Positions 23,744-31,113 of a DNA stretch of 64,000 nucleotides are shown piece by piece. The position numbers and the translations under genes were made by a program. The notes beneath the pieces are model-generated. The model saw nothing but the letters and a program-made list of their open reading frames with translations. It made no database searches and was not told where the DNA came from. Numbering within the stretch: the stretch's first letter is position 1; each line of letters opens with the position of its first letter. This stretch comes from Bacillota bacterium. Its GTDB lineage: Bacteria; Bacillota; Clostridia; Christensenellales; UMGS416. The stretch is taken from positions 124,001 through 188,000 of the forward strand of contig JAEYRH010000003.1 in NCBI GenBank assembly GCA_023435705.1, given 5' to 3'.

Positions 23744-25174
23744 TTAAGCATTTGAGCGTGATCTTGATTTACGAAGCTCATGATAGTCGCTTTTTCCTAT
23801 TCTCTTGTTATCTGGATTGAGTATGTAGTTCGTTATAGTTTCCGTTGTAAAGGAATTTTGAATAAACGCTAACGACTTGAACTTCTCTACGAACTCCATA
23901 AAGTTAACCAGAATATATTGATCAACATCAGGGATAGGGTATATTATGCCGTCATCAATAGCATGCTGTGTTTTTGCATCAAACGGTATTGAAAATGCAA
24001 CTTCATTAAGCTCATAGTTTATAAATTCATAATCGACTTTCTCAAGATCAGTAACAATGAAGGTAACATAACGATTGTCCACTTTTCCTAATATGTAGTC
24101 AAATGTTAACCTATACGAGTTTTCTCCACTTATAGAACTTGAGTTCAAGATATCTTGTACGGTTGGCTTCCGATCCTCTTGGTGTGCAAACATAATATAT
24201 CTAGCAAATGATCGAGTGAAGATTTTATGGTCGAGTGCCAAGTTAATATTTGGCCTGAAAGTAGCATTAATTATATAACCAGAACTATAGAGCCTCATTA
24301 CTCTAAAACCAGTTGTTTTTAGTGCAGTGTCAATCTCTGGCCTGAACTCCTCCATTATCTGAGGGATCGCTAATCTATGAAAAACTCTAGGTGTAATTCG
24401 TCTATCTTGATCAAGAAAATCCAACCCATCAATATCATTAATTCTTGCTAAATAATCTCGGGACTGTCTTGGCGGTATGTATCTATCCTCTTTATTCTCG
24501 TCAATGTATATAGCAATTTGCTGAACAAGAGTATCAGCTTCTGAAATAAGATTTTCGATTTTCTTAAGTAAGTCTTGCCTTACAGCACCTGATAATTCTA
24601 CCTTATCAATATATGCTGTTGTCAATTCTTTTAGCCTTCTACCAAGGACATAATAAGAGTCCTCGAGCTTTTTGCCAATAATAATCGGAGCAGAACGAAT
24701 TGTGTTATCCCAGTTAAGAAGTCTGTTCATGATCCCAGGTATACTTCTATCAAGCTCAGTTCTGCGCCCAAGTTTCTTTAGGTCCTTAAGCAGTTCGTCA
24801 GCTCTCGAACGGAATACCATGTCGAAATGCCTAATACATGAGCTCCCTACCTGAAGTTTCTCGTCGGTCTTATCGTTTACTATATGGAAAATATACTTGA
24901 TTTTTTCTTTATTGCATAATTCACAGTTGCGTTTTTCCTTAATAGGATCAACTTCTTCAGGTGGATTTTTGGGATCAAGTTTCCATTCGGCCACAGCCGC
25001 AGTTCTGACATGACCGTATAAATTGTCATAGAACTGAAGGAATGATGCAGATGCTGTATGTCTGGTAGTTTCTGGGGTGCTTTTAATGAAATCAATCAGT
25101 TCAGGGTATTCCTTTGTCACATTTGATCTAATAAGTAAATTAATGTCCTTATCAAGTAATAACCTTTGTGCCAT
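23744..25174 (-). CDS. AT-rich orphan with N-terminal CCCH zinc-finger-like motif
   Basis: 476 residues, ATG 25174. I do not recognise the family. The first 120 residues hold a zinc-knuckle-like motif: Cys84-x2-Cys87 in CELCNKEKIKY, then Cys113 and His116 in VGSSCIRHF. The rest is mixed alpha/beta with many Ile, Asn and Asp. Base composition and codon use (AAT, ATA, AGA) are far from the GC-rich neighbours, so it was probably acquired. It stands alone with its own promoter, antisense to nadABC, with no integrase or partner nearby. Confidence 0.75.
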   Translation of the reverse strand: MAQRLLLDKDINLLIRSNVTKEYPELIDFIKSTPETTRHTASASFLQFYDNLYGHVRTAAVAEWKLDPKNPPEEVDPIKEKRNCELCNKEKIKYIFHIVNDKTDEKLQVGSSCIRHFDMVFRSRADELLKDLKKLGRRTELDRSIPGIMNRLLNWDNTIRSAPIIIGKKLEDSYYVLGRRLKELTTAYIDKVELSGAVRQDLLKKIENLISEADTLVQQIAIYIDENKEDRYIPPRQSRDYLARINDIDGLDFLDQDRRITPRVFHRLAIPQIMEEFRPEIDTALKTTGFRVMRLYSSGYIINATFRPNINLALDHKIFTRSFARYIMFAHQEDRKPTVQDILNSSSISGENSYRLTFDYILGKVDNRYVTFIVTDLEKVDYEFINYELNEVAFSIPFDAKTQHAIDDGIIYPIPDVDQYILVNFMEFVEKFKSLAFIQNSFTTETITNYILNPDNKRIGKSDYHELRKSRSRSNA

Positions 25175-25232
25175 GTATTCCTTTCAATCCTTTCTACCAT
25201 ATAACGATAAAATATGAATTATTAGTATTTTC

Positions 25233-25260
25233 ATTATACTCGCTTCTACTATTTTTTCAA
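25233..25260 (-). promoter_or_regulatory. Promoter of the AT-rich orphan gene
   Basis: Minus strand TTGAAA (25255-25260), 16-base spacer, TATAAT (25233-25238), 59 bases before ATG 25174. GAAAGGA provides a ribosome site. Confidence 0.6.
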
Positions 25261-25363
25261 TATACAAAAAAATTAATATAAAGAGTGCCATATTTGCAGT
25301 CTTTGTCATTTCTTAAGAAAAATGAGACCCCCCCATTGTTTACACTTTCGTTACCACAGTTCT

Positions 25364-25392
25364 TTGACATCAGCTCAGTTTTTCTGTAAAAT
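25364..25392 (+). promoter_or_regulatory. Promoter of the peptidoglycan-binding protein
   Basis: TTGACA (25364-25369), 17-base spacer, TAAAAT (25387-25392); a near-consensus vegetative promoter. Confidence 0.8.
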
Positions 25393-25434
25393 ACTCCAGG
25401 GAATGGAAACACTTAAGAAAAAGGGAGCCTGACC

Positions 25435-26598
25435 ATGCAGTTGAAGCGCGCCGGATTCCTTGCCCTTGCCCTCGGCCTGATCCTTTCCATGCAAGCCCCC
25501 GCGATGGCGTTGGCTTCGCCCACAGGCGGCCAGCCCTCCGTCACTGCTTCCGCCCCGGCCTACACCAGGGTGCTGAAGCGCGGCTGCAAGGGCTCCGATG
25601 TGAAGACGCTCCAGGGCCGTTTGCAGGAGTTGGGATATTACAACAGCGCGCTGGACGGTTTGTTTGGCGCCGGCACGCAGAATGCGGTGAAGGCCTTCCA
25701 GAAGGTCAACAGCCTCAAGGTGGACGGTGTTGTTGGCCGTGTCACCCACAATGCGCTTTACAGCGCCGGAACCTCCGGCGGCGGCACCGGCGGAGACGGT
25801 GGCACCAGCACGCCATCGCCTACCTACAACCTGGGCAAGCTGGACAACCAGGTCACATTGAAAAAGGGAAGCAAAGGCGCCAACGTGAAGGACCTGCAAA
25901 CGGTGCTCACGATGAAGGGCTTCTATTCCAGCAAGATTGACGGCTCGTTCGGCAGCGGCACCTTGACTGCGGTGAAAAACTTTCAACGCTCTGTGAAACT
26001 GGAAGCCGACGGTGTCGCCGGTAACTACACGCTTTCGGCGCTCTACACGATGCTGAACCCGCCGGACCTCAACACGATCACCCCTTGGCCCAACACCATT
26101 GATACAAGTCTCTCATTCCCGGTGGAAAAGCTCACATGGGACACTGTGTGCAGCTCGGTGTTTGCCCGCAACCTGACCGCTGTGGTCATCGACGTGCGCT
26201 CCGGCTACAGCTTCAACATCAAGCGCACCGGCGGCACCAAGCACGCCGATGTGGAGACAATCACGCCCACCGACACCGCCACATTCTATAAGGCCGTCGG
26301 CAACTTCTCCTGGGCCCGCCACCCTGTCTGGGTGATCGTGAACGGCAGGAGGCTGGCCGCCTCGATGAACTGCATGCCCCACGGCTATGACTCACTGCCG
26401 GGCAACGACTTCAAGGGCCAGTTCTGCATCCACTTCGTGGGCTCCCGCACCCACGGCTCCAACAAGGTGGATCCGGACCACCAGGCCTGCATTGAGGAAG
26501 CCTATGAAGCCGGTTTGACGATCACTTCCAACCCCAATGCCACGCCTGCTCCCACAGCCGAGCCCACCGCCACGCCGGAGGAAACACCGGTCGGGTGA
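25435..26598 (+). CDS. Secreted protein with two peptidoglycan-binding domains and unknown C-terminal domain
   Basis: 387 residues. Signal peptide at 1-27 (AGFLALALGLILSMQAPAMALA). Two PG_binding_1 domains follow (about 45-105 and 140-205), each with the GxxGxDVKxLQxxL...GxFGxxTxxAVKxFQ pattern, joined by a Gly/Ser/Thr linker. The C-terminal part (220-360) is a conserved-looking domain with NGRRLAASMNCMPHG and FCIHFVGSRTHGSNKVDPDHQ; the H, C and H residues suggest a metal site or catalytic centre in cell-wall processing, but I cannot name the family. A Pro/Thr tail ends it. Likely acts on spore cortex or cell wall. Confidence 0.82.
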   Translation: MQLKRAGFLALALGLILSMQAPAMALASPTGGQPSVTASAPAYTRVLKRGCKGSDVKTLQGRLQELGYYNSALDGLFGAGTQNAVKAFQKVNSLKVDGVVGRVTHNALYSAGTSGGGTGGDGGTSTPSPTYNLGKLDNQVTLKKGSKGANVKDLQTVLTMKGFYSSKIDGSFGSGTLTAVKNFQRSVKLEADGVAGNYTLSALYTMLNPPDLNTITPWPNTIDTSLSFPVEKLTWDTVCSSVFARNLTAVVIDVRSGYSFNIKRTGGTKHADVETITPTDTATFYKAVGNFSWARHPVWVIVNGRRLAASMNCMPHGYDSLPGNDFKGQFCIHFVGSRTHGSNKVDPDHQACIEEAYEAGLTITSNPNATPAPTAEPTATPEETPVG

Positions 26599-26624
26599 CC
26601 GCCTGCTGAACAACGGATAAACCT

Positions 26625-26660
26625 AAACCCCCGCGCCGGACAACCGGGCGGGGGTTTGTT
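26625..26660 (+). terminator. Terminator after the peptidoglycan-binding protein
   Basis: AAACCCCCGC (26625-26634) pairs with GCGGGGGTTT (26648-26657), with further pairing inside. Confidence 0.88.
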
Positions 26661-26664
26661 GCCT

Positions 26665-26837
26665 GATCCCCCCTGTCGCGTTCGCGCGACATCCCCCCTT
26701 GAATCGCTGCTACGCAGCGACAAAGGGGGTGGGGAGGGAGGGAATTGTTATCTATTCGAAGAGATCCTAACCCCCTTTGTTTTTGCCGCAGGCAAAAATT
26801 CAAGGGGGGATGGCCCCGCAGGGCCAGGGGGGATTTC
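26665..26837. repeat. AAATCCCCCC-type inverted repeat, copy 5 (complete)
   Basis: The clearest copy. Left half: ATCCCCCCTGTCGCG hairpin CGCGACATCCCCCCTTGAAT, hairpin GCTGC..GCAGC, then CAAAGGGGGTGGGGAG. Right half is its inverted counterpart: ACCCCCTTTG, hairpin TTTTTGCC..GGCAAAAA, ATTCAAGGGGGGATGGCC, then GGCCAGGGGGGATTT. It accounts for most of the 306-base gap between the convergent genes. Confidence 0.85.
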
Positions 26838-26904
26838 TCAGCCGCAGCGACAAGCCTTAACCGCTGGCCTTGTACGGTAATGCGGCAAGGGGCTTTCTTA
26901 GCGA

Positions 26905-27624
26905 TTACACCTTCCCCTTCAAATCCTCCAGGATCTCCTTGAGCATCTTTTGGCCCAGCTCTTCTGATGCCTCCGCCGCGCTTTTGGCGAACCACTCGGT
27001 GGCCCCGGCGGCAGCCTCGGGCCGCACCAGCCCCATGCCGGGGTAGAGCGCCATTAGCAGCGAGCACTCATAGAGCCCTGCGTGGTCGTAGCCGGTGCGC
27101 TCCTGCACCTCGCGGCTCATTACCGGCAGCACGCGGATCCAGCGTTTGTAGTCCATCTGGGCAGGGTCGTCGCCAATGCGGGCATACCAACCGGGTCCGT
27201 GCAGCGCCTCCATGCGGTCAAAGAGCAACCGCTTGGCCGCACCCATCCACGCCAGCGTCATTGGAAACAAAAGCTCCCGGTCATACTGGTGGTGGATCAG
27301 CACCACAATGCTGCGCCAGCCGCCCTCCAGAAAGGATTGCAGCACACCGTAGGCGAAGCGCTCAAAGGAGTCCATGCCAACGTGCAGCGTGTTGCCTTCC
27401 GGCCCGGAGGCGGCATAGGTGGAGGGGCAGTAGGCCATTGTGGGTGCAAGCACGATTTTTGCTTGCTGTTCCAGCAGGTTGGCCACGCCTTCGGTGATCA
27501 GTGTGTCACAGCCGCACACGCAGTGGGGGCCGTGGTATTCGGTGTTGCCCGCCGGGATCACGAGTGGCAGGCCTGCTGCCTTGGCCCGCGCCAGATCGTC
27601 AAAGTGGGTGTAGTTCAGCTTCAT
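26905..27624 (-). CDS. Creatininase-family amidohydrolase
   Basis: 239 residues, ATG 27624 with GGAGG upstream. Metal-binding and catalytic residues of the creatininase fold are visible: Glu and His in PAGNTEYHGPH, Asp in CGCDTLITEG, His in LIHHQYD and Glu in DHAGLYECSLLMAL. The family includes creatininase, MftE of mycofactocin, and FAPy deformylase ArfB; no mycofactocin or riboflavin genes are nearby, so the substrate is open. Confidence 0.85.
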   Translation of the reverse strand: MKLNYTHFDDLARAKAAGLPLVIPAGNTEYHGPHCVCGCDTLITEGVANLLEQQAKIVLAPTMAYCPSTYAASGPEGNTLHVGMDSFERFAYGVLQSFLEGGWRSIVVLIHHQYDRELLFPMTLAWMGAAKRLLFDRMEALHGPGWYARIGDDPAQMDYKRWIRVLPVMSREVQERTGYDHAGLYECSLLMALYPGMGLVRPEAAAGATEWFAKSAAEASEELGQKMLKEILEDLKGKV

Positions 27625-27779
27625 GGTGTGCCTCCGGCGCCTCAGCGGGCGCTGGCTCGATTATAGGCTGCCGTGGCCACACCCGCAAGCCCGGCGCACA
27701 ATTCACAATTCATTTACTGGAAAACCCACGCGAAAATGGTAGAATATGCTGGTCAGACCATGGAGGGAGGAAGACCGTT

Positions 27780-28436
27780 ATGTTGTTTGCACCAAACAAC
27801 AAGATCGTGATCATGGGCGATTCCATCACCGACTGCGGCCGCACCCAGCCGGTGGGCGAGGGGCTCTTCAACCCCTACGGCAGCGGCTGGGTCAATGTGG
27901 CCGTGGGCCTGCTGGGAGCCGTCTACCCCCAATATCGCCTAAGGCTCGTGAACATGGGCACTTCGGGCCACACCGTGCGCGACCTGGCTGCCCGCTGGGA
28001 CCGCGATGTGACCGCCCAGCAGCCCGACTGGGTTGCCGTGATGATCGGCACCAACGATGTGTGGCGGCAGTTTGACCTGCCGCTGATCACCGAGCAACAT
28101 GTATACCCGGAGGAGTATGCCGCCACGCTGGAGCACCTGGTGGCCTCCACAATGCCCACCGTGAAGGGCATGATCCTGATGACGCCCTTCTATCTGGAAC
28201 CGAACAAAGCCGAGCCCATGCGCGCGATGATGGACCAATACGGCGCCATCGTCAAAGACATTGCTGCCCGCTACGGCGCTCGTATTGTGGACACGCAGGC
28301 GGCCATGGCGCCTCTGCTCAAGCACTACAGCCCCAACTACATCGCCTGGGACCGCGTGCACCCTAGCATCCTCGGCCACACGGCCATCGCCCGGGCTTTC
28401 CTGGATGCGGTTGGGTTCAAGTGGAGCGGGAAGTAA
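27780..28436 (+). CDS. SGNH/GDSL-family esterase
   Basis: 218 residues from ATG 27780 with GGAGGGAGGAAG upstream. The four SGNH blocks are visible: Ser in VIMGDSITDCG, Gly in NMGTSGHTV, Asn in MIGTNDVWRQ, and Asp/His in AWDRVHPSILGH. Such cytoplasmic enzymes deacetylate sugars or lipids; carbohydrate esterase activity on acetylated xylan oligomers would fit the glycosidases at the start of the window. No signal peptide. Confidence 0.9.
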   Translation: MLFAPNNKIVIMGDSITDCGRTQPVGEGLFNPYGSGWVNVAVGLLGAVYPQYRLRLVNMGTSGHTVRDLAARWDRDVTAQQPDWVAVMIGTNDVWRQFDLPLITEQHVYPEEYAATLEHLVASTMPTVKGMILMTPFYLEPNKAEPMRAMMDQYGAIVKDIAARYGARIVDTQAAMAPLLKHYSPNYIAWDRVHPSILGHTAIARAFLDAVGFKWSGK

Positions 28437-28447
28437 ATCCCCCTAAG

Positions 28448-28619
28448 AAATCCCCCCTGCCCCAGCGGGGGCATCCCCCCTTGAATTTATGCCTACGGCA
28501 AAAACAAAGGGGGTAGGGAGTGCTTCGAACTGACAAAGTAATAATCTCTCCTTACCCCCTTTGTCGTTGCGCAGCAACGATTCAAGGGGGGATGGCTTCG
28601 GCAGAAGCCAGGGGGGATA
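28448..28619. repeat. AAATCCCCCC-type inverted repeat, copy 6 (complete)
   Basis: Left half AAATCCCCCCTGCCCC..GGGGGCATCCCCCCTTGAAT, hairpin, CAAAGGGGGTAGGGAG; right half CTCCTTACCCCCTTTG, hairpin TCGTTGC..GCAACGA, TTCAAGGGGGGATGGCTTC..GAAGCCAGGGGGGAT. Near-identical in its constant parts to copy 5, with different bases in the small hairpins that nevertheless keep pairing. Confidence 0.85.
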
Positions 28620-28658
28620 AACGGCAAGCAAAAGCACAACGGAAAAGAGGAAGATCAA

Positions 28659-29078
28659 ATGAGCAACGACGCGCTGATTGTCACTGCCGATCTGATCAAC
28701 GACAAGGTGAAGTTCCGCACGGCCTCCAACCTGCGGCCCGAGCAGGAAATGATCTTTGACTATGTGCCGCCGCTGGGCGATGGCGAGGGCGTGCTTGGCC
28801 TGGAGGGGTTGCTGCTGAGCTTTGCCGGCTGCGTGAGCACGGCGCTGGTGGCGCTGCTGCGCCGGATGGGCCACGATCCCAAGGGCTTCCGCATGACTGC
28901 CGAAGCCATCCGCCGCGAAAGCCCGGTGATGCTGGAAAAGATCATCGCCCGGTTCACCGTTGCCGCCGCCATTCCCGGGGAGGACGCTGCCAAGGTCATC
29001 GAGATGGCCTCCCGCATGTCCCCGGTTTGGCTGGCGATCAAGGGCAATGTTGAGGTGTCGATGGAGTATGGCGGCTAA
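28659..29078 (+). CDS. OsmC/Ohr-family protein
   Basis: 139 residues. The first catalytic-type cysteine is in the long helix LLLSFAGCVSTALVALLRRMG, as in OsmC/YhfA proteins that reduce organic peroxides. The position where the second Cys is expected (usually CPV) reads MSPVWLAIKG, so this Cys appears to be Ser. A single-Cys member may not act as a classical peroxidase. Tail end meets the next gene convergently with a four-base overlap. Confidence 0.8.
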   Translation: MSNDALIVTADLINDKVKFRTASNLRPEQEMIFDYVPPLGDGEGVLGLEGLLLSFAGCVSTALVALLRRMGHDPKGFRMTAEAIRRESPVMLEKIIARFTVAAAIPGEDAAKVIEMASRMSPVWLAIKGNVEVSMEYGG

Positions 29079-29809
29079 ACCCCTGCCAGCTCCCGAATGG
29101 CCGCGTTGGCGTTGCCTTCATATAGCCCGCCGTGGTAGCAGGCCACGGCAGCAATGCCGTATGCCAGCAGCTTGCGGAGTGATTGCCCATAGGCCTCCGG
29201 CTGGAGCATCGTGAACGCCGGCGCGGCCACCAGCTGCCCGCCTTCCACATTGAACATGTCGCCGGCCACCAGTGTGCCGCTGGGCTTGTGGTAGTAGCAC
29301 AGATGCCCCGGCGTGTGGCCCGGCGTGTGCACCGCCACAAGGCCGCAGGGCAGGCTTTCGCCGCCGGTGAGCACGCAATCCACCGTGGCGCTGAGGCGCT
29401 TGTAGTTGTCGCGCAGGCTTTTGAACAGCGGCTCCATCACGGCTCGCTGCCCCTCCGGCATCGTGGGCAGGCTGGCCTCCATCTGCGCCATGCGGATCGG
29501 CGGCTCATCACCCTCAAGATATCTGCGCTCCGCTTCATGGCAGGCCAGCTTGAAGGTTGCCAGCTTTCTGAGCGCTGCGACAGAGCCGATGTGGTCCATG
29601 TCGGTGTGGGTGATCGCAATGTGCGTGAGGCGGGCCAGGGGCGCGCCGGCCTCTGCCATGGCCTCTGCGATGGCCTGGGCCATGCCGGTCAAGCCGGCGT
29701 CGATGAGCACAGCATGCTCCTCGTCATAGACAATCACGGGGGATAGAACTCCTGGTCCGTTAGCCAGTGTGGCAGGCAGGGAGAGCACCTTCAAAATCGA
29801 TTCAGACAT
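29075..29809 (-). CDS. Metallo-beta-lactamase fold hydrolase
   Basis: 244 residues, ATG 29809. Zinc ligands: THTDMDHIG (HxDxDH variant of HxHxDH), His in TPGHTPGH, Asp in LVAGDMFN and His in CYHGG. The change of the first motif to HTDMDH is common in this superfamily. Substrate unknown; many are glyoxalase-II-like or lactonases. The upstream hairpin covers its ribosome site. Confidence 0.87.
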   Translation of the reverse strand: MSESILKVLSLPATLANGPGVLSPVIVYDEEHAVLIDAGLTGMAQAIAEAMAEAGAPLARLTHIAITHTDMDHIGSVAALRKLATFKLACHEAERRYLEGDEPPIRMAQMEASLPTMPEGQRAVMEPLFKSLRDNYKRLSATVDCVLTGGESLPCGLVAVHTPGHTPGHLCYYHKPSGTLVAGDMFNVEGGQLVAAPAFTMLQPEAYGQSLRKLLAYGIAAVACYHGGLYEGNANAAIRELAGV

Positions 29810-29812
29810 ACC

Positions 29813-29845
29813 AAAAACCTCCGCAAGATTTCTTACGGAGGTTTT
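29813..29845 (-). promoter_or_regulatory. Hairpin sequestering the ribosome site of the MBL-fold gene
   Basis: Perfect inverted repeat AAAACCTCCG / CGGAGGTTTT (29814-29823 and 29836-29845), loop 12 bases. Read on the minus strand, the second arm carries GGAGG, eight bases before the ATG at 29809, and is followed by TTTTT. It can mask translation or end transcription in the leader. Confidence 0.6.
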
Positions 29846-29980
29846 ATATCATATTACCCTGTGGTTGTGCAATAGGAATATTTTTATAATATCATAAAAG
29901 ATAGGTTTTGTCAAGGGGGATGCATTGCCAGGCTTCCCGTGGCGCATGCTATGGAAAAAGCATGTAAAGGAGCGCCAAAA

Positions 29981-30364
29981 ATGGGAATTCACCCAAACAC
30001 CACCACCACCAACTTCACGATGCCGATCGGCGTTGTGCCGAACCAGTTTCAGACCTGCATCAACGCCTGCAGCCAGTGCGCCATCGCCTGTTATGAGTGC
30101 TTCGATGCCTGCATCAACGAGCCGGACTTGAACGCCCGCAAGAACTGCCTGCATGGGCTCGTGGAATGCGCGATGATGTGCCAGATGTCGGTGTCGATGA
30201 TGAGCATGAACGGGCAGTTTGCCAAGCAGCATTGCCAGATGTGCGCGCAGGTGTGCGACAAGTGCGCCCAGGAGTGCTCGATGCTCAAGGACGCCCACTG
30301 CCAGAAGTGCGCCGACATTTGCCGCCAGTGCGCCACCGAGTGCCGCAATATGGCCAAGATGTAG
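29981..30364 (+). CDS. Cys-rich four-helix copper-storage-like protein (DUF326/Csp type)
   Basis: 127 residues from ATG 29981 with AAAGGAG upstream (an in-frame GTG at 29939 lacks a site). There are 19 cysteines, mostly in C-x2-C and C-x3-C spacing along helices: CINACSQCAIACYECFDAC, CLHGLVECAMMC, CQMCAQVCDKCAQEC, CQKCADICRQCATEC. This is the pattern of the DUF326 family and the Csp copper-storage four-helix bundles, where Cys line the core and hold Cu(I). No signal peptide, so a cytosolic Csp3-like store is the best analogy. Confidence 0.85.
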   Translation: MGIHPNTTTTNFTMPIGVVPNQFQTCINACSQCAIACYECFDACINEPDLNARKNCLHGLVECAMMCQMSVSMMSMNGQFAKQHCQMCAQVCDKCAQECSMLKDAHCQKCADICRQCATECRNMAKM

Positions 30365-30524
30365 GCAAGGCAATACAATCTGGGCCCGGAAGGGTTCTGT
30401 TCACCTCCATTGTGTTTGGGAAGCCATGCGAGTACTTCGCGTGGCTTCCTTTGTTTTGGCGGTTGCAGGGTAAGCCGCAACAGCACAGATTAACGCGCCG
30501 AAGGACAGGGTGAATACTATTATA

Positions 30525-30550
30525 TTCCATTATGATGTATTATAATGGAA
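30525..30550. promoter_or_regulatory. Inverted repeat overlapping a -10 box before the small membrane protein
   Basis: TTCCATTAT (30525-30533) and ATAATGGAA (30542-30550), 8 bases apart, enclose and overlap TATAAT at 30541-30546. It may be an operator; no clear -35 is seen. Confidence 0.4.
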
Positions 30551-30568
30551 GAAGAAAGCAGGTGGAAT

Positions 30569-30847
30569 ATGATATATTATGGCAATTTGATTCTAGCTCT
30601 TGTGATTTATTTCGCCGTCCTTGTTATAGTCCTTCTGGTTTGGACTTTTATTATTCGCACGGCGGTAAAGAGTGCGCTCAACAGTTCCGAAATCAACAGC
30701 CAGCTAGGGCGGATCATCTACCTGCTTGAAACGAACAATAAAATTATCCAAGCTGCAGCTGCCGGAGATGCGGACGGGGTAAAGAACCCCTTGGCGGTGG
30801 ATAAGTTTGTCAACCAGCATTCGGAGAATGAGAAGCAAGGGGAGTAG
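30569..30847 (+). CDS. Small single-pass membrane protein, unknown
   Basis: 92 residues from ATG 30569 (AGGTGG upstream; ATG 30545 lies in the putative operator). One membrane segment at the start (LILALVIYFAVLVIVLLVWTFII), then a short helical cytoplasmic part (SEINSQLGRIIYLLETNNKIIQAAA) and a polar tail. Not recognised. Monocistronic, followed by a strong terminator. Confidence 0.65.
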   Translation: MIYYGNLILALVIYFAVLVIVLLVWTFIIRTAVKSALNSSEINSQLGRIIYLLETNNKIIQAAAAGDADGVKNPLAVDKFVNQHSENEKQGE

Positions 30848-30866
30848 CCAGGTAATATGAGAGTGG

Positions 30867-30892
30867 GCGGAGCCGATGGGCTCCGCTTTTTT
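30867..30892 (+). terminator. Terminator after the small membrane protein
   Basis: GCGGAGCC (30867-30874), loop GATG, GGCTCCGC (30879-30886), then six T. Confidence 0.93.
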
Positions 30893-30895
30893 ATT

Positions 30896-31037
30896 AGGAC
30901 AGGCCGGCGGCCTATGAGCCGTCCGCGCCGAAGGACAGGGTGGTGTTGTTGGTGGCGAAGAACAAGGATGGGGAGTGCGGGAAGGTGGAGTTGGAGTTTG
31001 AGGGGAGGTGGCAGAGGTTTAAAGAAGTTGGGTAGGG
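30896..31037 (+). pseudogene. Possible remnant of a gene end
   Basis: One frame reads sensibly without a start codon: it includes SAPKDRVVLLVAKNKDGEC and KVELEFEGRWQRFKEVG, ending at TAG 31035-31037. A 19-base stretch in it (CGCGCCGAAGGACAGGGTG) is repeated upstream at about 30495-30513. I read it as a decayed or duplicated C-terminal fragment; it may equally be chance. Confidence 0.3.
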
Positions 31038-31053
31038 GGATTGAATAGGGGAG

Positions 31054-31085
31054 AGAGAAGCGGAGCCGGTGGGCTCCGCTTCTCT
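31054..31085. terminator. Bidirectional terminator between convergent genes
   Basis: A perfect 14-base stem, AGAGAAGCGGAGCC with its complement at 31072-31085, loop GGTG. It lies 29 bases beyond the stop of the AT-rich gene on the other strand and shares the GCGGAGCC core with the terminator at 30867. Confidence 0.7.
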
Positions 31086-31113
31086 ACTTGCCAGTAAATG
31101 AATTAGATCGTCT

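Noticed and set aside
26665..28619. Inverted repeats as ends of one IS element flanking the creatininase and SGNH genes
   Set aside because: The two elements are each complete inverted repeats, the enclosed genes are metabolic, and no transposase is present.
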